Origin: Neobacillus notoginsengisoli
GTDB taxonomy: Bacteria; Bacillota; Bacilli; Bacillales; Cytobacillaceae
Length of the DNA stretch: 64,000 bases
Direction: 5' to 3'
Assembly: GCF_003515685.1 (NCBI RefSeq)
Contig: NZ_QWEG01000012.1
Coordinates: forward strand, 62,001-126,000
Shown here: one piece after another, positions 36,101-45,926 of the stretch
Layout of the letters: each line of letters begins with the position of its first letter
Numbering within the stretch: the first letter of the stretch is position 1
Position numbers and translations under genes: made by a program
The notes under the pieces: generated by a model
Databases searched by the model: none
What the model was told of the DNA's origin: nothing
What the model saw: the letters and a program-made list of their open reading frames with translations, nothing else

Positions 36101-38853
36101 GGAAGGGCGTTCGCATCATAGGCTTCGAAACTCCTGTTCGGAACCAAGTTCACTGCCGGTGATGTTGAAGTGGTTGATGAAAGAGTATTCCCATACTTGT
36201 CGTAGGTGAAAAAGTCCGTATTCCCCGCCTGGTCGGTCGAGAATATGAGGTTACTCTTGCCATCGAAATGGTTTTCAGTTATTTTGGTGCCATTGATAGC
36301 CGTATCCATTAAATTCGATTTGTCATCAAATTCATGATCCACCGTCGACTGGTCAGGATACGTCTGGTGGTCGACATTCCCTTTCGCATCATAGTTGGTG
36401 GTTGTTGTTGGGCCTGTGGCACTACCATCCTTTGATGGCTCAATTACTTTAACGATTTCGTTGTTCTTCCACTCATATTTGGTCGTGGAAGGATTGCCTC
36501 CTTCATAATCCTCGATGATCTCCACGACATTAGCTGTCCCGAGCTCGAGATTTCCATCGTTCCTGTAATAGGTCTTATGGCCATTGGCATCCTTGAATAC
36601 CGTCTCATATGGGCCTGGGTATTGAAGTTCCGAATAGATATTCTCTGAGCGGGGATCAGTGATTTTTGTAACCCTGACCTCGCTGTCATAAGCAATCTGC
36701 CCTTTGTTGCCTCTTCCGTCCGTGACGGAAATTATCTGATGTCCTGTATCATATGCAAACGAAATCTTCTTTTGTTCAGTTCGGTTTGCCGCATAGGTGA
36801 TGGAAGTCAGCCTGTGTACAGGGTTACTATATTCATAGTTTAGCCTGGTTTCTGTTCCTTTGAAGTCTGTAATTTTTTCAAGGAGCATTGTGCCAGAATT
36901 ATAGGAAAGGTTAAGGTCCCTGCCAGTAGTCTCTGTGCCGTATCGCTCGCTTATTTTTGTGATCCGGCCAGACGTCCCGTCAAAAGTGTAAAGGACGGTA
37001 TTGCCTTTTTCATCGACGATCTTTGTATTCCTGCCCAGGGAATCGAAATGATAGACGGTCTCATCCGGGTGCTTGATCGTGTAACCGCCGTTTGCAGTGC
37101 TGTTAAGTTCGAAATAGGTGCCTTCTGGTGCAGAATAGGCTGTCCCGGTGTCATGCTGTTGCTTGTTGAAATGGAAGCGGGTTCCATTGTCATCAATATA
37201 TTCAATGATGGATTTGTCGACATTCGGGATGAGCTTTCTTGACGCATTGAGTATCCAGCGATATCCGAACGCATCGTCGTAGCCGCTCCTGCTGTTGTAC
37301 ACGAGTTTTAGGTTGAAGGCATCGGTCCTTCCCGGCAGGTTTAGGACAGGTATATCATAGACCATGTTTCCGTTCATGACATTCACGACCGCAGAACCTT
37401 CCCCATTGAACAAGTCCGGAGTATATTGCCAGTAATCGGTAATACCTAAAAGGATTCTAGGCCGGTATGTGATGACGAGTTTCGGCTTTCCGTAAGGCGA
37501 CGAGTCGGTGCTGCTCCATTCTGCCGATCGGAACTTTTTCACGCCATTCGTTTCCTGTGTGTTCGCATACTTCAGAACGACTCCGTAATTTGGGAACGTG
37601 TTGTCATACCAGCCCTTGACGAGATCACTGACCGGGAAGTATTTATAACCTTTCCCCGTTCCCATTGTAATGGTTGCCGAGGCTGGCGAATGAAAGGACG
37701 GCTGGGTGGACCATTTGACTGCAAACACGTCCCATGGGCTTGTGACGCGGTAGAGGGATACCGGTGTGTCCTCACTGGATGAGTACTGATAAACGCCTAG
37801 GCTCGCCTGTGCAATCCTTGCATTCGGGATGTTCGGCAATTCCCACTTTGCATATGTCCTGGTTTTGCCCATTGCCCCGTCTGTCCCGACGGAAAGGTAA
37901 TCAAGGATAGAATAATTCGTATTGCTGTTGGTGCTGGATACAAGGGTGTCCTGTGCCTGGAAGACATCAATCCACGGATCAATGACGACTGGATAAACGC
38001 GCTCCTTGCTTGTCAGATACGCTTCATCGGCCGAAACCGTCAACAGGAAACCATCATTGACAGGTTCGATCTCCTGAGAAACTGCCAGAGAGATTTCGGC
38101 TGCCTCTGTTGAATCATACATATACGGACGTTGGATAAGGAACAGGAATTCACCCGTCTTTTCATCCCTGAACTCGATGGAGCCCATTTCCGTCTTGAAA
38201 GCCTTCATCCCAGCTGCCTTCAAATGGAACTTGAAAACGTTCTTCCCCCGATAGGAATCAAGAATGATATTCTCCTTGACTTTTGACCCCTCAACCGAAT
38301 AGTCGAAGGTCACTCCAGGGTAAATTCCCTTGTACTTGACTTTTTTTTCCTTTTCAATTACCGGGGCGATATCCTCGCCTTCTGTATGGACTTTTGGTGT
38401 TATCGGTTCATTGTCGATAGCTTCAACCTGTACCGAATGCCCGCCAATCTCGTAGTTAAATAGGGTTATATTCTATTTGTTCTTGGGTATCTTTGGAAAC
38501 TTCACCTTGAAATTGTTTGCCCTGTTTTCATACTCACCCTGAAAATTTTCTTCAAGCGTGTTATTAATATCCTCCCATTTACCATTTTCCTTGTAATGAA
38601 TGGGATCCAGGAAGACCTCGGATACATAGGATCCATCCTTGTTTTGAAAGACCTTTGCTTTCTCAGTGCGGAGCGAAGGAATTTCCTTTATATCAGTGGA
38701 TTGAGTCTCATCATTAACCTTAGACTGAACATTAGGAGCTGAACCGGTCTCTTCTGCTGATACATGTATAGTCTGCCAAGGAATTGAAGTGAAAATAAGC
38801 AGGAAGGATAGAAAAACACTAATAAGTTTATAAATTCTAATCTTTGTTTGCAT
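33121..38853 (-). pseudogene. wapA: wapA-like RHS toxin gene interrupted by one TAG codon
   Basis: From ATG 38853 (AGAGGAGAG upstream) there is a Sec signal peptide (cleavage after VSA, about residue 33) and about 125 codons to a TAG at 38473-38475. Translation in the same frame resumes unbroken for over 1,780 codons to 33121, with no other lesion. Domains after the stop: WapA N-terminal carbohydrate-binding-like and DNRLRE regions, two lectin-like CBM domains (near 35.2-36.1 kb), a long YD/RHS repeat shell, and the RHS core end (YDRETNLYYLQARYYDPG, PDG). The variable tip (about 115 residues) has a Gly-rich hydrophobic stretch (GIIAIIGGGLGG) and a C-terminal SRDKRRNNGYLNY, suggesting a membrane-active toxin. 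One base change would restore a full wall-associated toxin of about 1,910 residues. Confidence 0.88.
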
Positions 38854-39169
38854 AAATGCTCTCCTCTTTAGTTTTTTCTTTTTCATAGAAGTCAAACTAT
38901 CTTATTTTTGCGAGTCACCTCAAATCAGAACTTTGGTTTTTTTTCCATTCCAGTAGATTATAGTATCAATACATATAAATGGAAATGCGGAAAGAATTTC
39001 CATTTATAATACAGGGAATGAAAACTCTGTTTATCCTAGGTTTCACAAGCGTTTCAAATATTTGACAGTTTTGTTACACTGTTCATTAACAGTTATAATG
39101 CTTGCACCCTTTGGTTAAGCCACCGAGCTCTGGGACAATTTTTGAGGACTCATTTAAAACAAATTGCAT

Positions 39170-39330
39170 TTATGATCTTTCATGAATGTTTAAGCTTTCG
39201 CCGAGAATATCTACAAGTACTTCTAATAGATTTTTATCACCAGTTCTTGCCTATTCTTTTTTCCGACATTAGCAATGCATACTGCATACCAGGTTCTTTC
39301 ATTGAGTCAATTGCTTCGGGTGCTTTTTGT
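39170..39330 (-). pseudogene. Unknown gene fragment
   Basis: Minus-strand text KAPEAIDSMKEPGMQYALLM-SEKRIG, one frameshift, then DKNLLEVLVDILGESLNIHE-RS to a stop. It reads like the C-terminus of a soluble protein but I cannot name it. The plus strand nearby (39442-39570) has another gene-like fragment (LADEVLNGELDFVDNEESYQ). The rest of the gap 38854-40131 holds the wapA promoter region, the repeat at 39613-39770 and a terminator. Confidence 0.35.
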
Positions 39331-39612
39331 TAAAGCTTATTAAAAATGTGGCTACTACACGTTCTAACTGATGCAATAGAACATAATCATAAGACTATAA
39401 CAATAAGAGGTTCTGAAGAAAACGAGGTTAAGTACTTCAAAAAAATTAACTCTTGCTGACGAAGTATTAAATGGAGAGTTAGACTTCGTGGACAATGAAG
39501 AAAGCTACCAAAAAATAAAATATTTGCCTGGAACGAATAAAGATAAAGGATCGAAGAAAACGGAAAAGTAATGGAATTAGAAACCAGGTATTCGGATACC
39601 TTCTCGTGATGG

Positions 39613-39770
39613 TCATAGTGTAACTTCCAAAAGTTCTTTTGCCTTTTGAGGTTTTAGGCGTTAATCCTTCTTAAACATAATTATGAAATAATAAAAAAAC
39701 GTCCAATCCCCTATGTACCAAGGGTTAGACGTTTTTACAACCAATTTATTAAAAGTATTATACGAATAGT
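39613..39770 (+). repeat. Long direct repeat, copy 1 (boundary of the defence tract)
   Basis: About 155 bp shared with 45927-46107: TCATAGTGTAACT, then TTAATCCTTCTTAAAC, TAATTATGAAATAATAAA, a hairpin AACGTCCAATCCC/GGGTTAGACGTT with T5, and CAACCAATTTATTAA leading into a recombination site. The two copies bracket the 6.3-kb helicase/Abi/XRE segment in the same orientation. Confidence 0.75.
39741..39766 (+). other. dif-like recombination site C (right arm conserved)
   Basis: The right arm ATTATACGAA and flanks are identical to site B over 20 bp (AAGTATTATACGAATAGTTA). The left arm is degenerate (TTTATTA in place of TTCGTAA). It is at the end of direct-repeat copy 1. Confidence 0.5.
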
Positions 39771-40073
39771 TAAACCCTCTTTTAACCTCCCCCATCCACT
39801 TCGCTCTATTTCTCTGCAAGCTTATTTCTCTTTTAAGGATTCTACCCTAATTTCCCCTCCCTTATTTTATTTGAAATTATCCATACTTTTTGTTTTAGAC
39901 TGCAATCAACTAGACAAGGCAAACTTTATATATACTGCTTACATCATGTCCAAGTCCTTTCTATTCTACAAAGAAAAGTTAACATCGTTCTTGTCTTTGT
40001 TGTCCGGTTTTTAATTTTATATCATTTAACATAAATACCTGCAATAAGGCTTGCATTTTTAAAAACAGGTTTC

Positions 40074-40107
40074 ATAAAAAAAGACATAGGTGTGGCAACC
40101 CATGTCT
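40074..40107 (-). terminator. Terminator after helicase-nuclease gene
   Basis: On the minus strand AGACATGGGTT-GCC-ACACCTATGTCT followed by T7. Confidence 0.8.
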
Positions 40108-40131
40108 AATTATTGTTGAAAAAAATTTTAA

Positions 40132-42657
40132 TTAACTACTTACCGTAAATGAAGTAGTATATTTTTCAATAAACTTTTGTGGGGTAAAGTCAAAATAATT
40201 AATCAATCGGTTAACTTGATTAAGATCTTGGATTGTATTCCCATTGGTTAATGCTTTTGCAAACTCAAAAATATGAGCTTTTAACAAGTTTAGTTTTTCC
40301 GTTGTAATTATTCTTATCATTTGATGCGGCGAGGATGCATGTTCAAAAATGTTACTTGGATGAACCAATATTGGAATTTGAATACATGAATTATCATATT
40401 CATTTGTAAACCAATTTATAGATCCGTTTAATTGATTACAGTCCTTTTTATTTATTTTTTCGGTAATTGCGCCATTTTTACATTCAATAACAAAGAAATT
40501 TAAATTTCCTACAGCCCAAAGGACATCAGGTCCTTTATTAAAATCAAATTCAGGTCTCTGAGCATTAAAACCAAGATAAAAAGCAAGGTCTTTCATTGCT
40601 TTCTCAAAAGCTGGGGCTGTTTCGGGTTGAAAAACCAGCTTTTCAACTATACTCTTTAAGCTTAGAATAAATTTATTTGGGTTATTAAAAACATCGTTAT
40701 AAAAACCTTTTAAATTTTGTGCTTGACTATGAAATAGATTTGTAATTTTTTCATATTGAATTCCTTCTATTGGGCTAAGAATTTGGCGATTTAATTCTCT
40801 AGCCGAGGTTAAAATCTGTTGTGACTGTACTTTATCAAAGAAATAATAATATTCAGCCAAGTGTTGTTTTAATAAACCCTTTACTTTATTGTCACCCGTT
40901 GTATTTATTGCTTCTTGTATTAAGCTCGCTGATTTTTGGAATTGCCGGTTTAAAGCTTGGTTAAATGCTGCTCTTTCTTTTACAACTATTTCTGAAATAC
41001 TATTATCAGGATTATATTTTACTTGTGCAAGAGCTCCTTTACTGGCTTTAACCCAATCTTTATCCCTTGTTAATGAATAATGGATTAAATCCGTAAGGTT
41101 GTCTAATTCAAAACCGTGAGCAATCACCTGTTTTGATAACTGTTGTGAGATGTGAAGTTGAGTATTTGTTGCCGGAGTAAATTTTCTAATGGCATCTTTT
41201 ACATATAATTCATTAACTAATGAGTTGCCCATTAAGAAAACTACACAATAATCATCTCTAGACCTTACCCCCCTACCCATTCCTTGTTCAATCTTTTGAA
41301 TTTTATTTTGTAAAACCATTTGACTTCCTTGTAATGCGCCCTCTTCAAATTTTTCAATTTTTCTTCGTACATCGGGTAATCCATCAATAATTAAAATTCT
41401 ACATGCATTACCTGGTAAGTCTATTCCATCATATTTATTTACCAGGACCACTAGTCCAACGTGCTTGCTCTTAAGTTCTTCTACCCCTTCGTACAGTGAG
41501 TCTGAGCGTAGGATTCGATCAGCTATATCTTCCCAGTATTTTGCTCTATAATTTGAAGGAACAATGACTACAGTATTATATTGTGTAGAAATTTCCTTTA
41601 TATAGTTTTTAAAGCTATCATTATCAATAGTGGAATTTAATTCTTGTGGGACTAATATCATTCTGTCTCCAATATCGTTAGAACTGTCGGGCGTAATGGA
41701 ACTTTTTATTGCATCAGACGGAACATCAAAGTGAGATACTAAAATACTATCATCAGAGAGCGTAGCACTCATAAATACCCTTCTATTCGCTTCCATAAAA
41801 CTCGGGAAAGCATCAATAATATTATATTTAGGTGAAATTTCTATAAAATCCGAACCAAAGACACAATTACATAATTCAAGATGTTCTTTGATTAATGGCC
41901 ATACGAAAAAAAGTGATTCATAATCGCGATCCTTTTCCTTTTGTGTCAGAAAATGCTTATAATATTCAAATAGTAAACCACGTATTGCTGGTATATTGTC
42001 ATTCCAGTGCCAATATGGAACAAGCATATTGGCATTTGGATCTCCATTTTCTAATTCTAATAGCTTAGTACTTGATTGACTATCCAATCCTTGCTTTAAA
42101 ATATTTAACATTTTCGAAAATAGATCAGAAGTAACTGGAATTTTAAGAGTAAATTGTTCTTCTGTTGTATCTAAACATGCATGAACATCATCTATTACAA
42201 TACTTCCAATCTCAATTTGTATTTCGCCTACTCCAAACTTTGAATGACCGTTGATAAGTTTATAAATACTAGTTATCAGGATGCAATTACCTCTTCTGAA
42301 ATTTGGATCTTGGGGATTATCGGTCGTTTCAATTCCTAATTCGCGTGCTTCCCTTAATGCTTGTCTTACTAAATACGGATCTGGAAGTACATAAACTGCT
42401 GGACCTTTATTCTCGTTTAGACAGCTTTTTAATATAAGTAAAGCTACTACAGTTTTACCACTTCCGGTATTCATTTTAATTACTAAATTTTTATCGTCCT
42501 TATTTTTAAACCATTTATTCCAAACTTCAGTCTGTACATCTCTTGGATAAGCAAACTTTTCATCATTTTTTTCGGGCAGCGCAGAAAATATTTCTCTAGG
42601 ATGTAATAAGGTATCAACAGAGTTATTACCTGAAAGTTTTTCAAAATCTATCTTCAT
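40132..42657 (-). CDS. Superfamily 2 helicase with C-terminal nuclease-like domain (defence candidate)
   Basis: 841 residues from ATG 42657, which follows AAGGAGG at correct spacing; a longer in-frame start lacks one. Helicase motifs: Walker A MNTGSGKT (about 62-69), Walker B variant IDDVH (155-159), motif III FMSATL, and motif VI QGMGRGVRSRDD, as in the DinG/XPD-like group, but no iron-sulphur cysteine set. A helical middle domain follows. Near 730-755 is GPDVLWAVGNLNFFVIECKN, a D...E-x-K arrangement typical of PD-(D/E)XK nucleases, flanked by an Asn/Gln-rich stretch. A helicase-nuclease fusion beside an Abi gene in a cassette-like segment fits an anti-phage role, but I cannot place it in a named system. 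Confidence 0.8.
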   Translation of the reverse strand: MKIDFEKLSGNNSVDTLLHPREIFSALPEKNDEKFAYPRDVQTEVWNKWFKNKDDKNLVIKMNTGSGKTVVALLILKSCLNENKGPAVYVLPDPYLVRQALREARELGIETTDNPQDPNFRRGNCILITSIYKLINGHSKFGVGEIQIEIGSIVIDDVHACLDTTEEQFTLKIPVTSDLFSKMLNILKQGLDSQSSTKLLELENGDPNANMLVPYWHWNDNIPAIRGLLFEYYKHFLTQKEKDRDYESLFFVWPLIKEHLELCNCVFGSDFIEISPKYNIIDAFPSFMEANRRVFMSATLSDDSILVSHFDVPSDAIKSSITPDSSNDIGDRMILVPQELNSTIDNDSFKNYIKEISTQYNTVVIVPSNYRAKYWEDIADRILRSDSLYEGVEELKSKHVGLVVLVNKYDGIDLPGNACRILIIDGLPDVRRKIEKFEEGALQGSQMVLQNKIQKIEQGMGRGVRSRDDYCVVFLMGNSLVNELYVKDAIRKFTPATNTQLHISQQLSKQVIAHGFELDNLTDLIHYSLTRDKDWVKASKGALAQVKYNPDNSISEIVVKERAAFNQALNRQFQKSASLIQEAINTTGDNKVKGLLKQHLAEYYYFFDKVQSQQILTSARELNRQILSPIEGIQYEKITNLFHSQAQNLKGFYNDVFNNPNKFILSLKSIVEKLVFQPETAPAFEKAMKDLAFYLGFNAQRPEFDFNKGPDVLWAVGNLNFFVIECKNGAITEKINKKDCNQLNGSINWFTNEYDNSCIQIPILVHPSNIFEHASSPHQMIRIITTEKLNLLKAHIFEFAKALTNGNTIQDLNQVNRLINYFDFTPQKFIEKYTTSFTVSS

Positions 42658-42912
42658 TTGAATACCTCCTTTTTGGTATATTTTAGCACGATTCTTCAAT
42701 ATATTCTCTTTTTTGTAAAATATTGAATATATTTCATGAATAATGTTAATAATATATATTATTTTTTAGATGGTGATTATTTAGCATTTTCTCTAACTTT
42801 TAAGCTGGCAGGCATACAATTGTAAAAAAATATGTAATATGGTTGATTGAAGAAAAATAACCATTTTTTTAAAAGGCCATTCAACAGAAATATATAAGAA
42901 TCTAAAGGAAAA

Positions 42913-42942
42913 ACCCACTAGTAAAATTCTTAACTAGTGGGT
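42913..42942 (-). terminator. Terminator after zinc-motif protein gene
   Basis: ACCCACTAGT / ACTAGTGGGT ten-pair stem with a 10-nt loop, T5 on the minus strand. Confidence 0.85.
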
Positions 42943-42949
42943 AAGACTA

Positions 42950-43726
42950 TTATTCGTATTTCTTTTCCGGGTTTCTATAGATTTTCGATGTAACTAATGA
43001 AATGTTAGTAACTTTCCCTCGTTTTTTAAAGGTACTACCTTCTTTGATTATTAACTCCTTATATTTTCTGGTTTCTTTTTGAAGAGGTAATGTTACAGGG
43101 TTGCTCATTAAGCTTTTAAAATTTCCAAGTTCTTTATTGGAAGGATTGTCTTGAGCATATAGGGATTTAAATATTTCTATATGGCCTTCGGGAGTATCAA
43201 TAAGATGTATTTTTCCTCTTTCGGTTAATAATTCTAAAGTAACTCTTTTGAACCTGTTTGCAACTCTTACTGTCGGCAATGGGTAGACTAAAACTTGTTT
43301 ATAATTTACTCTAAGTTCAAGTTCCTTTTTAATTTCTTTTTCTTTTATATCAAAATATGCATTACTTTCATTTTGACTCTTTGTTCCGGCTAATTGAACA
43401 AACCTTCTAATGCAATCAGACCCAACCTTAAGTTTTCTTTCTGTGTTTTGATTTTTAATTTGCCAATTTTCAACATAGTTTCTGTGATTGCAGAGTTCAC
43501 AATTATCTACAAAATCTTCTGATTCTTTTGGAATGTAACTTTCTAACTCCCACTCTAGTTTAGCTTCCTCAAAAGTTTCATTTAAACTATTTGCTATTAA
43601 GGTTTTTTTAACTAAAGGGCCAGGAATTGTTGTTAATTCTAGTTGAGGCTTCTCTTGTAGAACAGACTTTTGATCAATCTGCCTCAAATAAAATACCTCC
43701 GTGTGTTTTTTTACTAACAACTTCAT
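42950..43726 (-). CDS. Zinc-motif protein, unknown, probable SOS control
   Basis: 258 residues, ATG 43726. Near 75-108 it carries CELCNHRNYVENW, then LKVGSDCIRRF: a C-x2-C plus a downstream GSDC, as in small zinc-binding domains of phage and mobile-element proteins. The remaining C-terminal 130 residues are basic and mixed alpha/beta. No catalytic motif. A LexA-box-like sequence lies 35 bp upstream, and a terminator separates it from the helicase gene, so it is a separate unit. Confidence 0.6.
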   Translation of the reverse strand: MKLLVKKHTEVFYLRQIDQKSVLQEKPQLELTTIPGPLVKKTLIANSLNETFEEAKLEWELESYIPKESEDFVDNCELCNHRNYVENWQIKNQNTERKLKVGSDCIRRFVQLAGTKSQNESNAYFDIKEKEIKKELELRVNYKQVLVYPLPTVRVANRFKRVTLELLTERGKIHLIDTPEGHIEIFKSLYAQDNPSNKELGNFKSLMSNPVTLPLQKETRKYKELIIKEGSTFKKRGKVTNISLVTSKIYRNPEKKYE

Positions 43727-43760
43727 TTTACCAATTCATTGGTATACTAGCAATTAATTA

Positions 43761-43774
43761 CGAACAAACGTTTT
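43761..43774 (-). promoter_or_regulatory. LexA-box-like sequence
   Basis: CGAACAAACGTTTT matches CGAACNNNNGTTC at all but the last conserved base; boxes ending GTTTG are known in Bacillus. It lies just upstream of a TATACC/TAGTAT -10-like region of the 258-aa gene. Confidence 0.45.
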
Positions 43775-43955
43775 GAATATTCCTCAATAAGTTATTACCT
43801 ACGTACCTAAATATAGAGGTATTCCAGTGTTAGGTTTGGATAAAAGAAGTCATTTATATTCTTATATGGTAGTTCACTAAGGAAATTAAATGATACTATC
43901 CTTTCTAGTCCTATAATTAAACAAAAAAGAAGAGCGATGCTAAAGCTCCCCTAGA

Positions 43956-44861
43956 TTAATTCTTTTGCTTATTTAATTTTTCTAAGAGATCTTTCCAGTT
44001 AGAAGGAAAACCGATATGGGCAAAATCAATATCTTCCTCATATTCAGATATAAGGGCGTCTAAATCGGTAATAAATCTGATTCCTTCCGTTTTAGTTAAC
44101 AAACGTTCTGTTAAGTAGATAGCAGCGTAAATATGTCGGTTGCTAAATTGTCTGGCATCCTCTTTAAATAGTCGCGGTTTAAAAGTGAGATGCTTATTAT
44201 ATAGGCGGCCATAGTGAGCACAAACATTACGGACATTCGATAAGGTTTGTAGCCAACTTTCCATATAAAGATAAGGGACGTTGTAATAAATTTTTGCTAT
44301 GTGTTTTTTTAAATCCTCGTTTAAATTCCGATAAAACTTAGATAGAAATCCAAATGAAGTTACCTCGATGGCAGCCCATATAGGAAACACTCCGTCATAC
44401 TTTTTAAAGTGGTGCTCTACAAATAACTCACCTTTACGGCTTTTTGATATTAATGAATCAAGTTCTATTAAAGAATCTTGATGAAATTTTTCGTTAAGAA
44501 AATTTTCTTTATCCCGGTACCCAATAGGACCTAGTTTATGGGCTAATTCATAGGATATATGTGTTCTAAACGCTATTTCAATAGTTTCCAAAGCTCCTAA
44601 CAGCAATAACCGAAGTCTCCTGTCAAACTCATATAGGGACACCATTTTATTAAAAGAAGCTCCAGCTACATATTCATCCTTAATAAGACGATCTTTAAAA
44701 GAGAGGCCATAAGCAGATAAACGATAATAATTAACCCGCTGTAATATTTTTTCTGCGTAGTCTGAATCTTCGATATGGAGCTTTCTACTTTCAAACAACT
44801 TTACTTGTTCTTTAAACGTAGTAGGTGGTTTGATTTTAGGTTTATCTTTATCCAGAGCCAA
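43956..44861 (-). CDS. Abi_2 (AbiD/AbiF) family abortive-infection protein
   Basis: 301 residues, TTG 44861 with AAGGAG upstream. The N-terminal TTFKEQVKLFESRKLHIED and YAEKILQRVNYYRLSAYG, and the C-terminal SNVRNVCAHYGRLYN, are signatures of the Abi_2 family. The R211-x4-H216 pair is a HEPN-type RNase motif. Such proteins stop phage propagation or act as toxins, probably by cutting RNA. A strong hairpin with T tract stands directly before the start codon (44881-44930), as expected for the structured RNA reported upstream of abiF genes. A truncated second copy of the 5' region lies at 45313-45421. Confidence 0.88.
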   Translation of the reverse strand: MALDKDKPKIKPPTTFKEQVKLFESRKLHIEDSDYAEKILQRVNYYRLSAYGLSFKDRLIKDEYVAGASFNKMVSLYEFDRRLRLLLLGALETIEIAFRTHISYELAHKLGPIGYRDKENFLNEKFHQDSLIELDSLISKSRKGELFVEHHFKKYDGVFPIWAAIEVTSFGFLSKFYRNLNEDLKKHIAKIYYNVPYLYMESWLQTLSNVRNVCAHYGRLYNKHLTFKPRLFKEDARQFSNRHIYAAIYLTERLLTKTEGIRFITDLDALISEYEEDIDFAHIGFPSNWKDLLEKLNKQKN

Positions 44862-44880
44862 TTTTCATTATCTCCTTGAA

Positions 44881-44930
44881 TAAAAAAATGACCCACCTTG
44901 GTCCGCATTGTTAAGAGGCGTGGTGGGTTC
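44881..44930 (-). ncRNA. AbiF-associated leader RNA / attenuator hairpin
   Basis: On the minus strand ACCCACC-(24 nt)-GGTGGGT followed by T7 ends 20 bp before the abi start codon, between promoter and ribosome binding site. A small structured RNA motif upstream of abiF genes has been described from comparative genomics; this element has the same position. It could be an RNA antitoxin or an attenuator. The sequence is conserved in the duplicated copy, supporting function. Confidence 0.6.
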
Positions 44931-45312
44931 TGTTACTATAATATTATTTGAAATAACCACAAAAGTCAACGAAATGGCTATTATTGTGATTATTTGATTT
45001 TCCCAAGTTTTATATATACTTTTTCCTTCCTGCCTCTAAATGCTTGCTAATGGATTTAACAATAGGATAGGTCTAATTTCTACAATCATCCTAAAGTATA
45101 GTAAATGCTTATAATTTTAACCAATCCCTATTTCCTTTTAATCCCTATTGGTTTTTGTTACTTAGCTATTTTTCTCTAATTATTCCTGACCATCTTTTTG
45201 TTAAAAATGTAGTGCCTTCGAATAACCAGGATCAACCGGCACAACTACATTCGTAAGAGATGATACAGGAAAAGAGATGGATATTTCTTCAGCCGCTGGA
45301 AAGCTTTATCCT

Positions 45313-45421
45313 GTTTGATTTTAGATTTATCTTCATCGATAGCCAATTTTCATTATCCTTGAATAAAACAAAATGCCCCAACTTGGTACGCATTGTCAAG
45401 AGGCGTGGTGGGTTCTGTTAC
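45313..45421 (-). repeat. Truncated duplicate of the abi 5' region and leader RNA
   Basis: Shares about 85% of bases with 44829-44935: the leader hairpin (degraded to GCCCCAAC/GTGGTGGG), the TTG start and the first codons (MAIDEDKSKIKQ against MALDKDKPKIKP), then unrelated sequence. It is the 5' stump of a second Abi_2 gene, lying 0.5 kb upstream in the same direction. The gap 44931-45579 contains nothing else I can support. Confidence 0.75.
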
Positions 45422-45579
45422 AATTATTTTAGTTTAATTAACCAATAAGAGTCAATGGAATGGCTTTATGCATCATTTCGTTTTCCCCAATCTTCCTAAG
45501 TAAGGTATTTGAACAATTTGTCTTACGAGATAAAAAAATTACTTTGAATAGTAAATTTAATTTCCAAGGAGAGATTACA

Positions 45580-45813
45580 GTGGCTTCAGAACATGGAGGA
45601 GACAAATTAAGAAAGTTACGGAAAGAATTGAAGCTAACCCAAGTCCAGGTGGCTAGGATAATTGGAATAAGTTCGATTAGAATCCGTAGGCTTGAGAAAG
45701 GCTTCCGTGGAAATCTTGATCGGATAGCAATACACCGGCTAGCCAATTTTTATGATATTGATGAAGTGGAATTATTAATTGAACTACTATCAAAACATGA
45801 TGAGCCAGATTAA
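45580..45813 (+). CDS. XRE-family HTH regulator (77 aa)
   Basis: GTG 45580 follows CAAGGAGAG at 7-bp spacing; the in-frame extension to 45460 runs through unrelated sequence. The helix-turn-helix is clear: KLRKLRKELKLTQVQVARII-GISSIRIRRLEKG (about residues 8-40), then HRLANFYDIDEVELLI. A single-domain Cro/CI-like repressor, on the opposite strand from the abi and helicase genes; a likely regulator of this defence cassette. Confidence 0.8.
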   Translation: MASEHGGDKLRKLRKELKLTQVQVARIIGISSIRIRRLEKGFRGNLDRIAIHRLANFYDIDEVELLIELLSKHDEPD

Positions 45814-45926
45814 GAACCACGAACGCCGCTAAATCTATGGGAAAATTTTGCTTTTCCGATTAATCTCGGTTTTGCCTGGTTCATACAACAAATAAAAAAC
45901 GCATAATACTTGCATCTATTACATGA

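Noticed and set aside
39142-39333. 63-codon plus-strand frame
   Set aside because: The opposite strand carries a better gene fragment (KAPEAIDSMKEPG...), of which this is the shadow.
45460-45579. Forty-residue N-terminal extension of the XRE regulator
   Set aside because: A GTG with a well-spaced AAGGAG begins exactly before the HTH domain; the upstream part overlaps the duplicated abi leader surroundings.
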